In this document: positions 53,730 to 60,765 of the stretch, in pieces
Position numbering within the stretch: position 1 is the stretch's first letter
How the letters are laid out: each line of letters begins with the position of its first letter
From: Chryseobacterium vrystaatense
GTDB lineage: Bacteria; Bacteroidota; Bacteroidia; Flavobacteriales; Weeksellaceae
Length of the DNA: 64,000 bases
Assembly: GCF_000737765.1 (NCBI RefSeq)
Contig: NZ_JPRI01000012.1
Span: 62,001 to 126,000, forward strand
Direction of reading: 5' to 3'
Position numbers and translations under genes: made by a program
Notes under the pieces: generated by a model
The model's input: the letters and a program-made list of their open reading frames with translations, nothing else
What the model was told of the DNA's origin: nothing
Database searches by the model: none

Positions 53730-54754
53730 AACAAATCGTTACCGGATTCACCGGAACTGAAAATTGCACGGTCAGTCCTATTACCAATGGACTGATCAAC
53801 ACGACATATTTGGTGGAAGATCACGATTCTACGGAAAAATTTATCCTTCAAAAAGTGAATACCCGGGTATTTCCGTTTCCAGAAATCATCAGTCAAAATC
53901 ATATACTGATCAACAGGATGCTGGAAGATGGGGATTATCCTTTACAGCTGGTAAAACCTAAGGAAACATTATCCGGAAATTTCATGATGACAGATGAAAA
54001 CGGAGAATCGTGGAGAATGTTTGGCTTTATTGAAGATACAAAGACTTACTTTAAAATCCCTGATCTAAAAACAGCTTATGAATCGGCAAAAGCTGTTGGA
54101 CGCTTTTTAAATACTGTAAATCCTGATCTCCTTCCTGATATTCAGGCTCCGATTCCTGATTTTATCAATTTTGAGAAAAGAGTTTTGGATTACCAAACCT
54201 CATTACAACAAGCGAATGAAGATCTTTTAAAAAATGCAGCTCAGGAAATAGAGACCATGAATAAACTTCTTTTCCTTCCTGAAAAATGGATCAAAATGGA
54301 AAAAGATCACCTGCTGCCGAAAAGAATTATCCACGGAGATCCCAATGTGAGAAATATCCTTTTTGATAAAACTTCAAGACCTTTGGCTGTTATAGATCTT
54401 GATACGGTAACGGTTTCAACGATCTTATATGATTTTGGTGATATGGCAAGATCTTACACCAATATTTTGGACGAGGATAACGGAGATGCGGACAATAATT
54501 TCAACCCGCAAATTTACAGAACTGTAAAGGATGGTTTTCTGCTTTATTTAAAACAGAAACTTACCTATGGGGAACTTGAAAACCTTGATTATGCTGCACA
54601 GACGGTCATTTATATTCAGGCGGTGCGTTTTCTGACTGATTATCTGAATGGAAGTACTTACTATTCGACAAAGTATGCAGAACACAATCTGGACAGGACG
54701 AAAAATCAGTTAGAGCTTCTGAAAGGATTGAGAAAATATCTGCGTGTTGACTAA
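53720..54754 (+). CDS. Aminoglycoside phosphotransferase-fold sugar kinase (N-acetylhexosamine kinase-like)
   Basis: The protein has 344 residues. It has the protein-kinase-like APH pattern: TYLVEDHDSTEKFILQKVNTRVFPFPE (ATP lysine), the catalytic loop IIHGDPNVRNILFD, and PLAVIDLDTVTVSTILYDFGDMARS (metal-binding Asp). Residues near INTTYL and NVRNILFD resemble N-acetylhexosamine 1-kinases. It probably makes a sugar-1-phosphate for the adjacent nucleotidyltransferase. Last gene of the three-gene operon. Confidence 0.88.
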   Translation: MELKQIVTGFTGTENCTVSPITNGLINTTYLVEDHDSTEKFILQKVNTRVFPFPEIISQNHILINRMLEDGDYPLQLVKPKETLSGNFMMTDENGESWRMFGFIEDTKTYFKIPDLKTAYESAKAVGRFLNTVNPDLLPDIQAPIPDFINFEKRVLDYQTSLQQANEDLLKNAAQEIETMNKLLFLPEKWIKMEKDHLLPKRIIHGDPNVRNILFDKTSRPLAVIDLDTVTVSTILYDFGDMARSYTNILDEDNGDADNNFNPQIYRTVKDGFLLYLKQKLTYGELENLDYAAQTVIYIQAVRFLTDYLNGSTYYSTKYAEHNLDRTKNQLELLKGLRKYLRVD

Positions 54755-54888
54755 CTGTATTTTCAACACTGCTGCTAGGAGTAACAAAAGTTTTTAGATT
54801 TAAGTTTATTTTGATGTGAGCTTAATGCTTCTCTAAATACTCAACTTTCTAATACCAAAAGATCTTACTCCTTTTAAAAGTTAAAATT

Positions 54889-55380
54889 TTAAACCAGAAA
54901 ATCTAAAATCTTCTTCCATTCTTCTAATTTAACATCAAAAGATACGGTATGAAGAGGACTTGTTGAGGGAAGCTGAACAATCGGCAACCGATAGTTTTTG
55001 CCTAAAAGTTTCTGCAGGTTTTTATATGATTTTCCTCCGTTACAGAAAATAGCTTTAATATGGGGATGCTCATCCAGAAGTTCATCAATACGGTTAGCTT
55101 CTTCATTTTTAATTTCAGAATCCAGACTTCCTTTTCTCTCGCAGGAATCGATCACGTCCCAGACTGCCAGATGATGTTTCTTTAAAATATTTTTTCGTTC
55201 CGTATAATCTTCAGTAAACGTTTCATTGAACAGATGAAAAATAATGGTCCAGAATTTATTTTGCGGATGACCATAATATTGTTGCTTTTCCAGGGATTTG
55301 ACCCCGGGAATTGAACCTAAAATTAAAATTTCAGACTGATCATCAATAAGCGGAGGGAATGAGGAAATTCTGTTTTGCAT
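54889..55380 (-). CDS. DNA-deoxyinosine glycosylase-like protein (uracil-DNA glycosylase superfamily)
   Basis: The protein is about 163 residues from the ATG at 55378-55380; a TTG two codons earlier is less likely. It has the family motifs ILILGSIPGVKSLEKQQYYGHPQNKFWTIIF (motif 1 and the phosphate-binding region) and LPSTSPLH (motif 2). There is VWDVIDSCERKGSLD in between, typical of family 6 hypoxanthine-DNA glycosylases. It removes deaminated bases from DNA. It stands alone; the adjacent sugar operon converges on it. Confidence 0.88.
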   Translation of the reverse strand: MQNRISSFPPLIDDQSEILILGSIPGVKSLEKQQYYGHPQNKFWTIIFHLFNETFTEDYTERKNILKKHHLAVWDVIDSCERKGSLDSEIKNEEANRIDELLDEHPHIKAIFCNGGKSYKNLQKLLGKNYRLPIVQLPSTSPLHTVSFDVKLEEWKKILDFLV

Positions 55381-55426
55381 ACTCAAATATATAAAATTTG
55401 GCTAAAGCCGTTGGATCATCAAATAA

Positions 55427-55450
55427 AAAAACGGGCTAAAGCCCGTTTCT
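55427..55450 (-). terminator. Hairpin between the S9 peptidase and DNA glycosylase genes
   Basis: A seven- or eight-pair stem AACGGGCT / AGCCCGTT with short loop. On the minus strand it is followed by T. It lies about 60 bp past the S9 gene stop at 55509. Confidence 0.7.
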
Positions 55451-55508
55451 ATTGATATTTTCAGGAATATTTAAAAACGTTTTTAATTATTCGCTATACA
55501 TTTTTAAT

Positions 55509-57503
55509 TTACAAAGTTTCCTTCAGCCAGTCGAAGAATTCTCTCTGCCATACCAATCCATTTTGAGGATGAAGTACCCAGTGATTTTCGTTCGGGAAAT
55601 AAACTAATTTAGATTTCAAACCTCTTAATTTTGCTGCCTGGAAAGCTTCCTGTCCCTGCTCGTAAGGTACACGGAAATCAATTCCTCCCTGGAAGATCAT
55701 GATCGGCTTGTTCCACTTTTCAACGAAATTACTTGGGTTGAATTCTGTATATGCTTTAGGAAGTGGTTTTTCCCATGGAGATCCAAGATCCCAGTTGGCA
55801 AACCACAGTTCTTCTGTTGTAAGATACCATGATTTCATATCAAATAATCCGTCGTGAGCAATGAACGTTTTGAATCTGTTTTCGTGGATTCCGGCTAACA
55901 TAAATACACTATATCCTCCATAGCTTGCTCCTACTGCCGCTACTCTTTCGCCATCTACGTAAGGTAATGTTTTTGCAAAGTCTGTTGCTGCCAGATAATC
56001 TCTCATCGGCTGTCCTCCCCAGTCTTTAGAAATTTCTTCATTCCATTTTGTTCCCCATCCCGGCATTCCTCTTCTGTTTGGAGCCACTACGATATATCCG
56101 TTGGCTGCCATTAGTGAGAAATTCCATCTTGTACTGAAAAACTGTGTTAAAGCAGATTGTGGTCCTCCCTGACAATAAACCAGTGTAGGGTATTTTTTAT
56201 TTGGATCAAAGTTTGGTGGATAGTGGAACCATACACCCATTTCTTTTCCGTCCGATGTTTTCACCATCTTCAGTTCAGATTTACCCTGAGCCAGTTTAGC
56301 ATAAGCATCTTTGTTGGCTTCAGTCACCTGCTTCATCTCTCCGTTCTTAAGATTGACAGAGAATAATTCCGTTGCATGGTTTACGTCTGTTCTTCCTACT
56401 AAAAGTGAAGATTTATTATCGGTAAAGATTTCGTTAACGTCAAAATCTCCTTTTGTGATCTGTTGAACTTTAGCTGCTTTAGGATCTAAAGAAAAAAGCT
56501 GTTTTGTTCCTCTGAACGCTGCTGTAAAATAGATCGATTTTGAATCGCCGCTCCAGAATACATCTCCAGAAACGCTTTCATCCCAGCCAGCAGTAAGATT
56601 CGCTGTTTTTCCAGATTTCCAATCCATGATTTTTATATCATTTTTGTCAGCTTCATAACCATCTCTGGCCATACTCTGCCAGATCAGAGATTTTCCATCC
56701 GGGCTGAATTTTGGATTAACGTCATACCCTTTATTGGATTCTGTGATGTTCTTTGTGGTTCCTGACGCCAGGTCGTAAGAAAAGATATCTGTATTGGTAC
56801 TTGTAGAATATTCTTTTCCGCTTTTAGGTTTGGTAACATAGAGAAGCTGTGAAGAATCCGGGCTCCAGATAAAATCTTCTGTTCCTCCGAAAGGTCTTTG
56901 TGGGGAATCCCATGTCTTACCATCCAGAAGATCCTTTGCAGATTCTACTTTATCTGTAGCATTCACGACGAATACATGGTTGTATTTACCTTCATTGAAA
57001 TAATCCCAGTGTCTGTGATTAAGGTCTGTATATACCTGAGCTGTCGTTTTAGGAGTATCGGGATATTTATCTTTCCCCATTAATTTTTCAACAAGAACCT
57101 GTTTGCTGAAAGCAATCTTTTTACCATCCGGAGAGATGACGATGTTATCAGCTTCTCCAATAGTGAAAAACTCAGACCAGGTTTTACCGTTGTCTTTTGA
57201 AAGGAAAATCTTATCTCCTTCCTGTGCATAAATTCCGTTTTTATCCCACTGAATAAGGGCTTTTTTACCGAAATCTATTTTAGAAGACTGGTTGTTAAGA
57301 ACATTCAGAAAGTAGTTCTCACTTTTTGTTTTTTCTGTCTTCAGATCTACCTGCCCTATTTTATAAATAAGTGAAGACTGATCCGGTGAAACTGCCTGCA
57401 CTCCAACTTTTTTCAAAGTCCAAAGAATTTCAGGCGTCATTACTTGTTGTGCATTCATTAAGAGCGGAGCTGCCAGAGCCAGCAGACTGTACTTAAGTTT
57501 CAT
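55509..57503 (-). CDS. S9-family prolyl oligopeptidase-like secreted peptidase
   Basis: The protein has 664 residues. The signal peptide is KYSLLALAAPLLMNAQ. Residues of about 40-410 form a beta-propeller with TolB-like strands (SPDGKSLIWQS, WSGDSKSIYFT). An alpha/beta hydrolase domain follows with the nucleophile Ser in VGASYGGYS (about 527), an Asp in FQGGIDFRVP and a C-terminal His in NENHWVLHP. It cleaves small peptides in the periplasm. It is a distant paralogue of the gene at 17562. A candidate -7 element (TAACTTTG on the minus strand, 57582-57589) lies about 80 nt before the start. The bases from 57504 to 57832 show no further gene. Confidence 0.93.
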   Translation of the reverse strand: MKLKYSLLALAAPLLMNAQQVMTPEILWTLKKVGVQAVSPDQSSLIYKIGQVDLKTEKTKSENYFLNVLNNQSSKIDFGKKALIQWDKNGIYAQEGDKIFLSKDNGKTWSEFFTIGEADNIVISPDGKKIAFSKQVLVEKLMGKDKYPDTPKTTAQVYTDLNHRHWDYFNEGKYNHVFVVNATDKVESAKDLLDGKTWDSPQRPFGGTEDFIWSPDSSQLLYVTKPKSGKEYSTSTNTDIFSYDLASGTTKNITESNKGYDVNPKFSPDGKSLIWQSMARDGYEADKNDIKIMDWKSGKTANLTAGWDESVSGDVFWSGDSKSIYFTAAFRGTKQLFSLDPKAAKVQQITKGDFDVNEIFTDNKSSLLVGRTDVNHATELFSVNLKNGEMKQVTEANKDAYAKLAQGKSELKMVKTSDGKEMGVWFHYPPNFDPNKKYPTLVYCQGGPQSALTQFFSTRWNFSLMAANGYIVVAPNRRGMPGWGTKWNEEISKDWGGQPMRDYLAATDFAKTLPYVDGERVAAVGASYGGYSVFMLAGIHENRFKTFIAHDGLFDMKSWYLTTEELWFANWDLGSPWEKPLPKAYTEFNPSNFVEKWNKPIMIFQGGIDFRVPYEQGQEAFQAAKLRGLKSKLVYFPNENHWVLHPQNGLVWQREFFDWLKETL

Positions 57504-57832
57504 ATATTGATATTCATTTTTTAATGGAATTATGGAATCGTACAGATTTCATACATTCCTTTTATTTAATTCAAAGATGGCCAAAGTTAGTACTTAAAAT
57601 ACCAATGAACGAAAGAATTGACAAGAAAATTCCATTTCACAAACCGGGGCCTGTCTTAAAGGAAAACACCTATTTTTTAAAGAAGGGCATTTTCCCTCTT
57701 CTTTCATTTGCTTGAAATACTGAATTTTACTTCCGCAAAATCATTAAAACCCGGTCTTTATGGTAAGTGGAAAATGAAACAGCAATTCCAAAATCATTTG
57801 ATTTTGATTAATATCATTTAAAAATTTACATC

Positions 57833-58090
57833 ATGAGTATTCCAGAAACAGTTAATTTTAAAGCTACCCAGGTAGATGCAGGTGTATCTCATCTCCGGCA
57901 TATCCACAAAGATCATTTGAAATAGGGTTCGATTCAGATAACAAGAGTCGATTTTAGAGGCAGAAGCCTAGCCAAAATCATGGCTACAATCGCTGAAAAC
58001 GTTCCTACCAACGCTCCTTATATCCAGACTCCACAACAGGTTCAGATCTATGAAGAATGTATTGAGTGGATTAATGATCATTATTCTTAA
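57833..58090 (+). pseudogene. 85-codon ORF interrupted by an in-frame TAG
   Basis: From the ATG at 57833 the frame encodes SIPETVNFKATQVDAGVSHL... for 30 codons and meets TAG at 57923-57925. It then continues as a coding-looking frame for 54 more codons (IQITRVDFRGRSLAKIMATIAENV..., ending IEWINDHYS) to a TAA at 58088-58090. The second part has an ATG in MATIAENV that could restart translation. The two halves read as one small soluble protein. It is either a recent nonsense mutation, a sequencing error, or readthrough. A terminator follows the TAA by 5 bp. Confidence 0.7.
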
Positions 58091-58095
58091 ATAAG

Positions 58096-58130
58096 AAGCG
58101 GCTGTCTCAATGAGACAGCCGCTTTGTTTT
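58096..58130. terminator. Strong terminator between the interrupted ORF and the holin-like gene
   Basis: A fourteen-pair perfect stem AAGCGGCTGTCTCA / TGAGACAGCCGCTT with a one-base centre (minimal loop of a few bases), followed by a T-rich tail. The arms are nearly identical to those at 22792-22827. Confidence 0.9.
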
Positions 58131-58147
58131 GCGATATGTTTTGCTAT

Positions 58148-58492
58148 TTATTCTCCATCTGAAAACATGGAATTGGCCAGAGAGGTCACAAAGGACAGCA
58201 GCACACTAAAAATAAGTGCCCACCAGAAACCATCTACTACCATACTGTCTATAAAATAGTCTGCAATTAAAATAATCACTGCGTTAATCACCAGAGCAAA
58301 TAATCCCAGTGTGATGATCGTAAGCGGCAAACCAAAAAGTCCTAAAATAGGTTTTACAAAAATATTTAGTACCCCCAATACGATGGCAAAAATAATCGCC
58401 GAAGAAAATCCTTCGAAATGTACACCCGGAAGCACCTTAGTCAAAAGGTACGCAACGATTGCTGTAATGAACAGCCTGATAATTAAGTTCAT
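58148..58492 (-). CDS. Phage-holin-family-like (Mycobacterial 4 TMS) small membrane protein
   Basis: The protein has 114 residues with four membrane segments. The pattern MNLIIRLFITAIVAYLLTKVLPGVHFEGFSSAIIFAIVLGVLNIFVKPIL is typical of the YvlD/PF04020 group. Despite the family name no phage genes are near, so it is a cellular membrane protein. Function unknown. It ends near the hairpin at 58096. Confidence 0.92.
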   Translation of the reverse strand: MNLIIRLFITAIVAYLLTKVLPGVHFEGFSSAIIFAIVLGVLNIFVKPILGLFGLPLTIITLGLFALVINAVIILIADYFIDSMVVDGFWWALIFSVLLSFVTSLANSMFSDGE

Positions 58493-58604
58493 ATTATTAT
58501 TTTTTAATGTTATGCTGTCTACGTTGCAAATCCTGTTCCAATTAGCCCTGAAAAAAGCTGTCAGGTCCTTTATTTACTGAACATTTTAATTTTTTAAGTT
58601 CTAT

Positions 58605-59027
58605 TTATTTGATCCTCATCATGGTTACCAGTGAAGTCGCCACATGACTTTCTGACCCCGTACTTTCATCAAGAACATAAATTTCTGTTCTTACTACAAT
58701 GATTTTTGCACCACCTTTTATCACATAAGATCTCGATATCAGGGCATCTCCCAATGCAGGACGAAGATAATTAACTTTCAGTTCAACAGTCACTACATAA
58801 CAGTCGTCTTTATAATGGCTTACCGAAGCATATCCGGAAGAAACATCCACCAGCGAAGCAATCATAGCACCATTGAACATACCGGCTTTCCGGGTCATCA
58901 TCTCCATTTTAGGAATTTTGATGGAGACAAAATCAGTATCTACTTCCAGTAATTCGGCGTTGTAAAATTTTAATGTTTCTGAACGGCCAAAGCTATCTGT
59001 GATGAGTTTCTTTTTTTCTGGAGTCAT
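58605..59027 (-). CDS. PaaI-type hotdog thioesterase
   Basis: The protein is about 140 residues from the ATG at 59025-59027, which begins MTPEKKKLITDSFGR. An upstream extension (14 codons) is hydrophobic and unlikely. The hotdog pattern is present: FNGAMIASLVDVSSGYASVSHYKDDCYVVTVELKVNYLRPALGDALISRSYVIKGGAKIIVVRTEIYV. PaaI-type enzymes hydrolyse acyl-CoA or aryl-CoA thioesters. The substrate is unknown. It stands alone. Confidence 0.9.
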   Translation of the reverse strand: MTPEKKKLITDSFGRSETLKFYNAELLEVDTDFVSIKIPKMEMMTRKAGMFNGAMIASLVDVSSGYASVSHYKDDCYVVTVELKVNYLRPALGDALISRSYVIKGGAKIIVVRTEIYVLDESTGSESHVATSLVTMMRIK

Positions 59028-59276
59028 GAATATGTATTTTAATCCGAATGTAAATACAAAGTACATCAATGTTTTTCAAAAATGCCAGAAAAATTGAAAT
59101 AAGTTTGCCTGCTACTAATCAAAATTTAAAATAGCCCCGAAAGCTTTTTAATCACACAAGGCACAAAAGTTTTTAACACTTAAGTTATTTTTGAAGTTAA
59201 ATACATTGTGTGTAAGAAGTACACGGAAGTATTAAAAAAAATCCAAGATTTTATGACGACTACAGCTGAACCGGAT

Positions 59277-59335
59277 ACCATTCCACTCCTCCGGAGGGGT
59301 GGCGAAAATTCAAAAAATTTTTGACGGGGTGGTTC
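59277..59335. repeat. G+C-rich palindromic element in an intergenic region
   Basis: A G+C-rich near-palindrome CCACTCCTCCGGAGGGGTGG (59283-59302) is followed by AAAATTC-A-rich and TTTTTGAC sequences and a second GGGGTGGT (59327-59334). It is unlike the A+T-rich sequence around it. It is not needed for either neighbour gene and is in the style of a dispersed REP-like element. No second copy was found in this window. Confidence 0.5.
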
Positions 59336-59356
59336 CCGAAAACACTTACAAAATAC

Positions 59357-59364
59357 TAGCTTTG
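59357..59364 (+). promoter_or_regulatory. Candidate -7 element
   Basis: TAGCTTTG matches TAnnTTTG and lies 18 nt before the ATG at 59383. Confidence 0.5.
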
Positions 59365-59382
59365 CACTAAACAACCATCTGT

Positions 59383-59805
59383 ATGTCCCTGAAAAAGATT
59401 TTCACATTGATAAGCATCACTCTATGCTGCATTGTTCAAGCTCAGACATTGCACCTGTATGGCGGCTCCAATCAGGATCAGTATCTTGGATGTTTAAACT
59501 GTGATACTTTTGATAAAAATTCGATTTGGAATGCTTACAGTGATTATGGAAATGCATTCGGTTCCAAATCGATATGGAATACCCATGGAAACTATGGAAG
59601 TTCATACAGTACGTATTCTCCGTGGAGCAACTATGCTTCTTATCCACCGGCAATTGTTGATCAGGATGGAAACTTTTTCGGATATCTGACTTTAAATGCA
59701 TATAAATCAGAAAGGTCAGAACTTGAACTGGCACAGATCTTATGCCAATATCATGATGCTATCAGGACGGACATCAATGGATGGTATAATAAACTGTTCA
59801 GATAA
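59383..59805 (+). CDS. Secreted protein with Tyr/Gly/Ser/Asn repeats
   Basis: The protein has 140 residues. The signal peptide is KIFTLISITLCCIVQA. A C-x-x-C pair is present in LGCLNCDTFDK. Residues of about 46-90 contain a repeat with S-I-W-N-x-(H/Y) followed by x-x-Y-G-(N/S), seen three times (NSIWNAYSDYGNA, KSIWNTHGNYGSS, YSPWSNYASY). A final DGNFFGYLTLN and an Asp-rich helix follow. The layout resembles a family of secreted bacterial proteins of unknown function. No enzyme motif. Confidence 0.78.
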   Translation: MSLKKIFTLISITLCCIVQAQTLHLYGGSNQDQYLGCLNCDTFDKNSIWNAYSDYGNAFGSKSIWNTHGNYGSSYSTYSPWSNYASYPPAIVDQDGNFFGYLTLNAYKSERSELELAQILCQYHDAIRTDINGWYNKLFR

Positions 59806-59860
59806 AGGGTAAATAAGAATATGTTAAAAATCTAACCACAGTTTATAAAATTCAGACGCG

Positions 59861-59907
59861 TTTGACTGGCAGCCAAAAGGTCACGGATTCGAATCCCGTA
59901 TTCTCCA
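59861..59907 (+). tRNA. 3' half of a tRNA-Ala(GGC)-like gene (fragment)
   Basis: The anticodon arm reads TTTGA-CTGGCAG-CCAAA (loop T33, GGC, A37), then a variable region AGGTC. Next are a T arm ACGGA-TTCGAAT-CCCGT and the acceptor half ATTCTCC plus discriminator A. Two stem pairs are A-C mismatches. The expected 5' half (GGAGAAT and the D arm) is absent; only TTCAGACGCG just before it may be a decayed D-arm remnant. It cannot be a working tRNA. Confidence 0.7.
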
Positions 59908-60010
59908 TAAGAAGAAGCCCGCACCACTAAAGTTCTCTCGTTAATGTACCTATCTTGAAGCTGTAATAAGAGCAAACTAAATCGCCTGCTGATGCTATGG
60001 GCATTTAATA

Positions 60011-60048
60011 AAAGTTCCAGTACCACAAGGTTTGGGTACTGGAACTTT
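60011..60048. terminator. Terminator of microprotein 3
   Basis: A fourteen-pair stem AAAGTTCCAGTACC / GGTACTGGAACTTT, with T tracts on both sides, 29 bp past the stop of the leftward microprotein gene. Confidence 0.85.
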
Positions 60049-60076
60049 ATTTTTCAATAGTTTTGAAAAAAGCTAA

Positions 60077-60244
60077 CTAGCAAAATGGCGGAGGTGAATC
60101 CGGGCATGTTGCATTGCCACAGTAGTCATCAGCCCACTCTCTGCAACATCTGGCCGTTTGGTCCCAGTTATTGCACCCAAGAGGGGGTCTTCCACCTTTG
60201 ATGGTCTTTAATTCTCCTTTGTTTAATTTTCTTAGATTTTTCAT
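60077..60244 (-). CDS. Double-glycine leader microprotein 3 (55 residues)
   Basis: The leader MKNLRKLNKGELKTIKGG is followed by a 37-residue mature part with six Cys (LGCNN, ARCCREW, DYCGN, ATCPD and a final Cys). Same leader family as the others. Located next to the tRNA fragment, with a terminator downstream. No exporter nearby. Function unknown; probably a processed and secreted peptide. Confidence 0.87.
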   Translation of the reverse strand: MKNLRKLNKGELKTIKGGRPPLGCNNWDQTARCCREWADDYCGNATCPDSPPPFC

Positions 60245-60438
60245 AATTGATATCATTTGATTGATAAGTAAATATCCAAAATCATTTTAAATTATACAAC
60301 ACTTGGTGAATTGTTTTATTAATTTTTCAACAAATTAGCGTAATTTCTCATGTCAATATTTACGAAGTAAAGCTGAAATATAGTACTCTATTGCTGCCCT
60401 TAGGAAAAGGACTAACAATAAAATAAAAGCACTAAAAA

Positions 60439-60456
60439 ATCCCTCTGATGAGGGAT
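60439..60456 (-). terminator. Terminator of microprotein 4
   Basis: A seven-pair stem ATCCCTC / GAGGGAT with a four-base loop; the minus strand continues with six T. It lies 7 bp past the stop. Confidence 0.85.
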
Positions 60457-60462
60457 CGTATC

Positions 60463-60639
60463 TTATGGATTTGGAATGATAGGAATGCAAAAGCAATTAC
60501 AAGCCGCGTCTTCTTCTGGTCCGCAAATACCAGTAGCTTCACACATGTACTTGAATCCAGGTTTGCAAATACCTTCAGGAACGCCTCCTCCTTGAATTCC
60601 TTTTAAATTCTCTCTGGAAATTTTTTTGAAATTTTTCAT
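60463..60639 (-). CDS. Double-glycine leader microprotein 4 (58 residues)
   Basis: The leader MKNFKKISRENLKGIQGG is followed by a 40-residue mature part with six Cys (GICKPG, YMCEATGICG, ACNCFCIP), ending in a Pro-rich IPIIPNP. It lies 219 bp from microprotein 3 on the same strand, between the tRNA fragment and topB. Its leader differs from the others at few positions, so the family is one lineage of precursors with diverging mature parts. Confidence 0.87.
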   Translation of the reverse strand: MKNFKKISRENLKGIQGGGVPEGICKPGFKYMCEATGICGPEEDAACNCFCIPIIPNP

Positions 60640-60765
60640 GCTTAAATTTTAATTTGTTGAGCGATAAATATAAAAAATATTCTCCAAACAGGGATTTAAA
60701 ACATAAGAAATAATCTAACTATTATGGTAGTGCACCCTAAAACTAAAAATGTATGATTGGATTGA

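Noticed and set aside
58148..58492. The holin-family label as evidence of prophage
   Set aside because: This family is widespread in cellular genomes and no other phage gene is present.
59832..60026. A 64-codon minus-strand ORF running through the tRNA fragment
   Set aside because: It overlaps the tRNA-like sequence and a terminator arm, has no supported start and no recognisable product; the tRNA fragment explains the conservation better.
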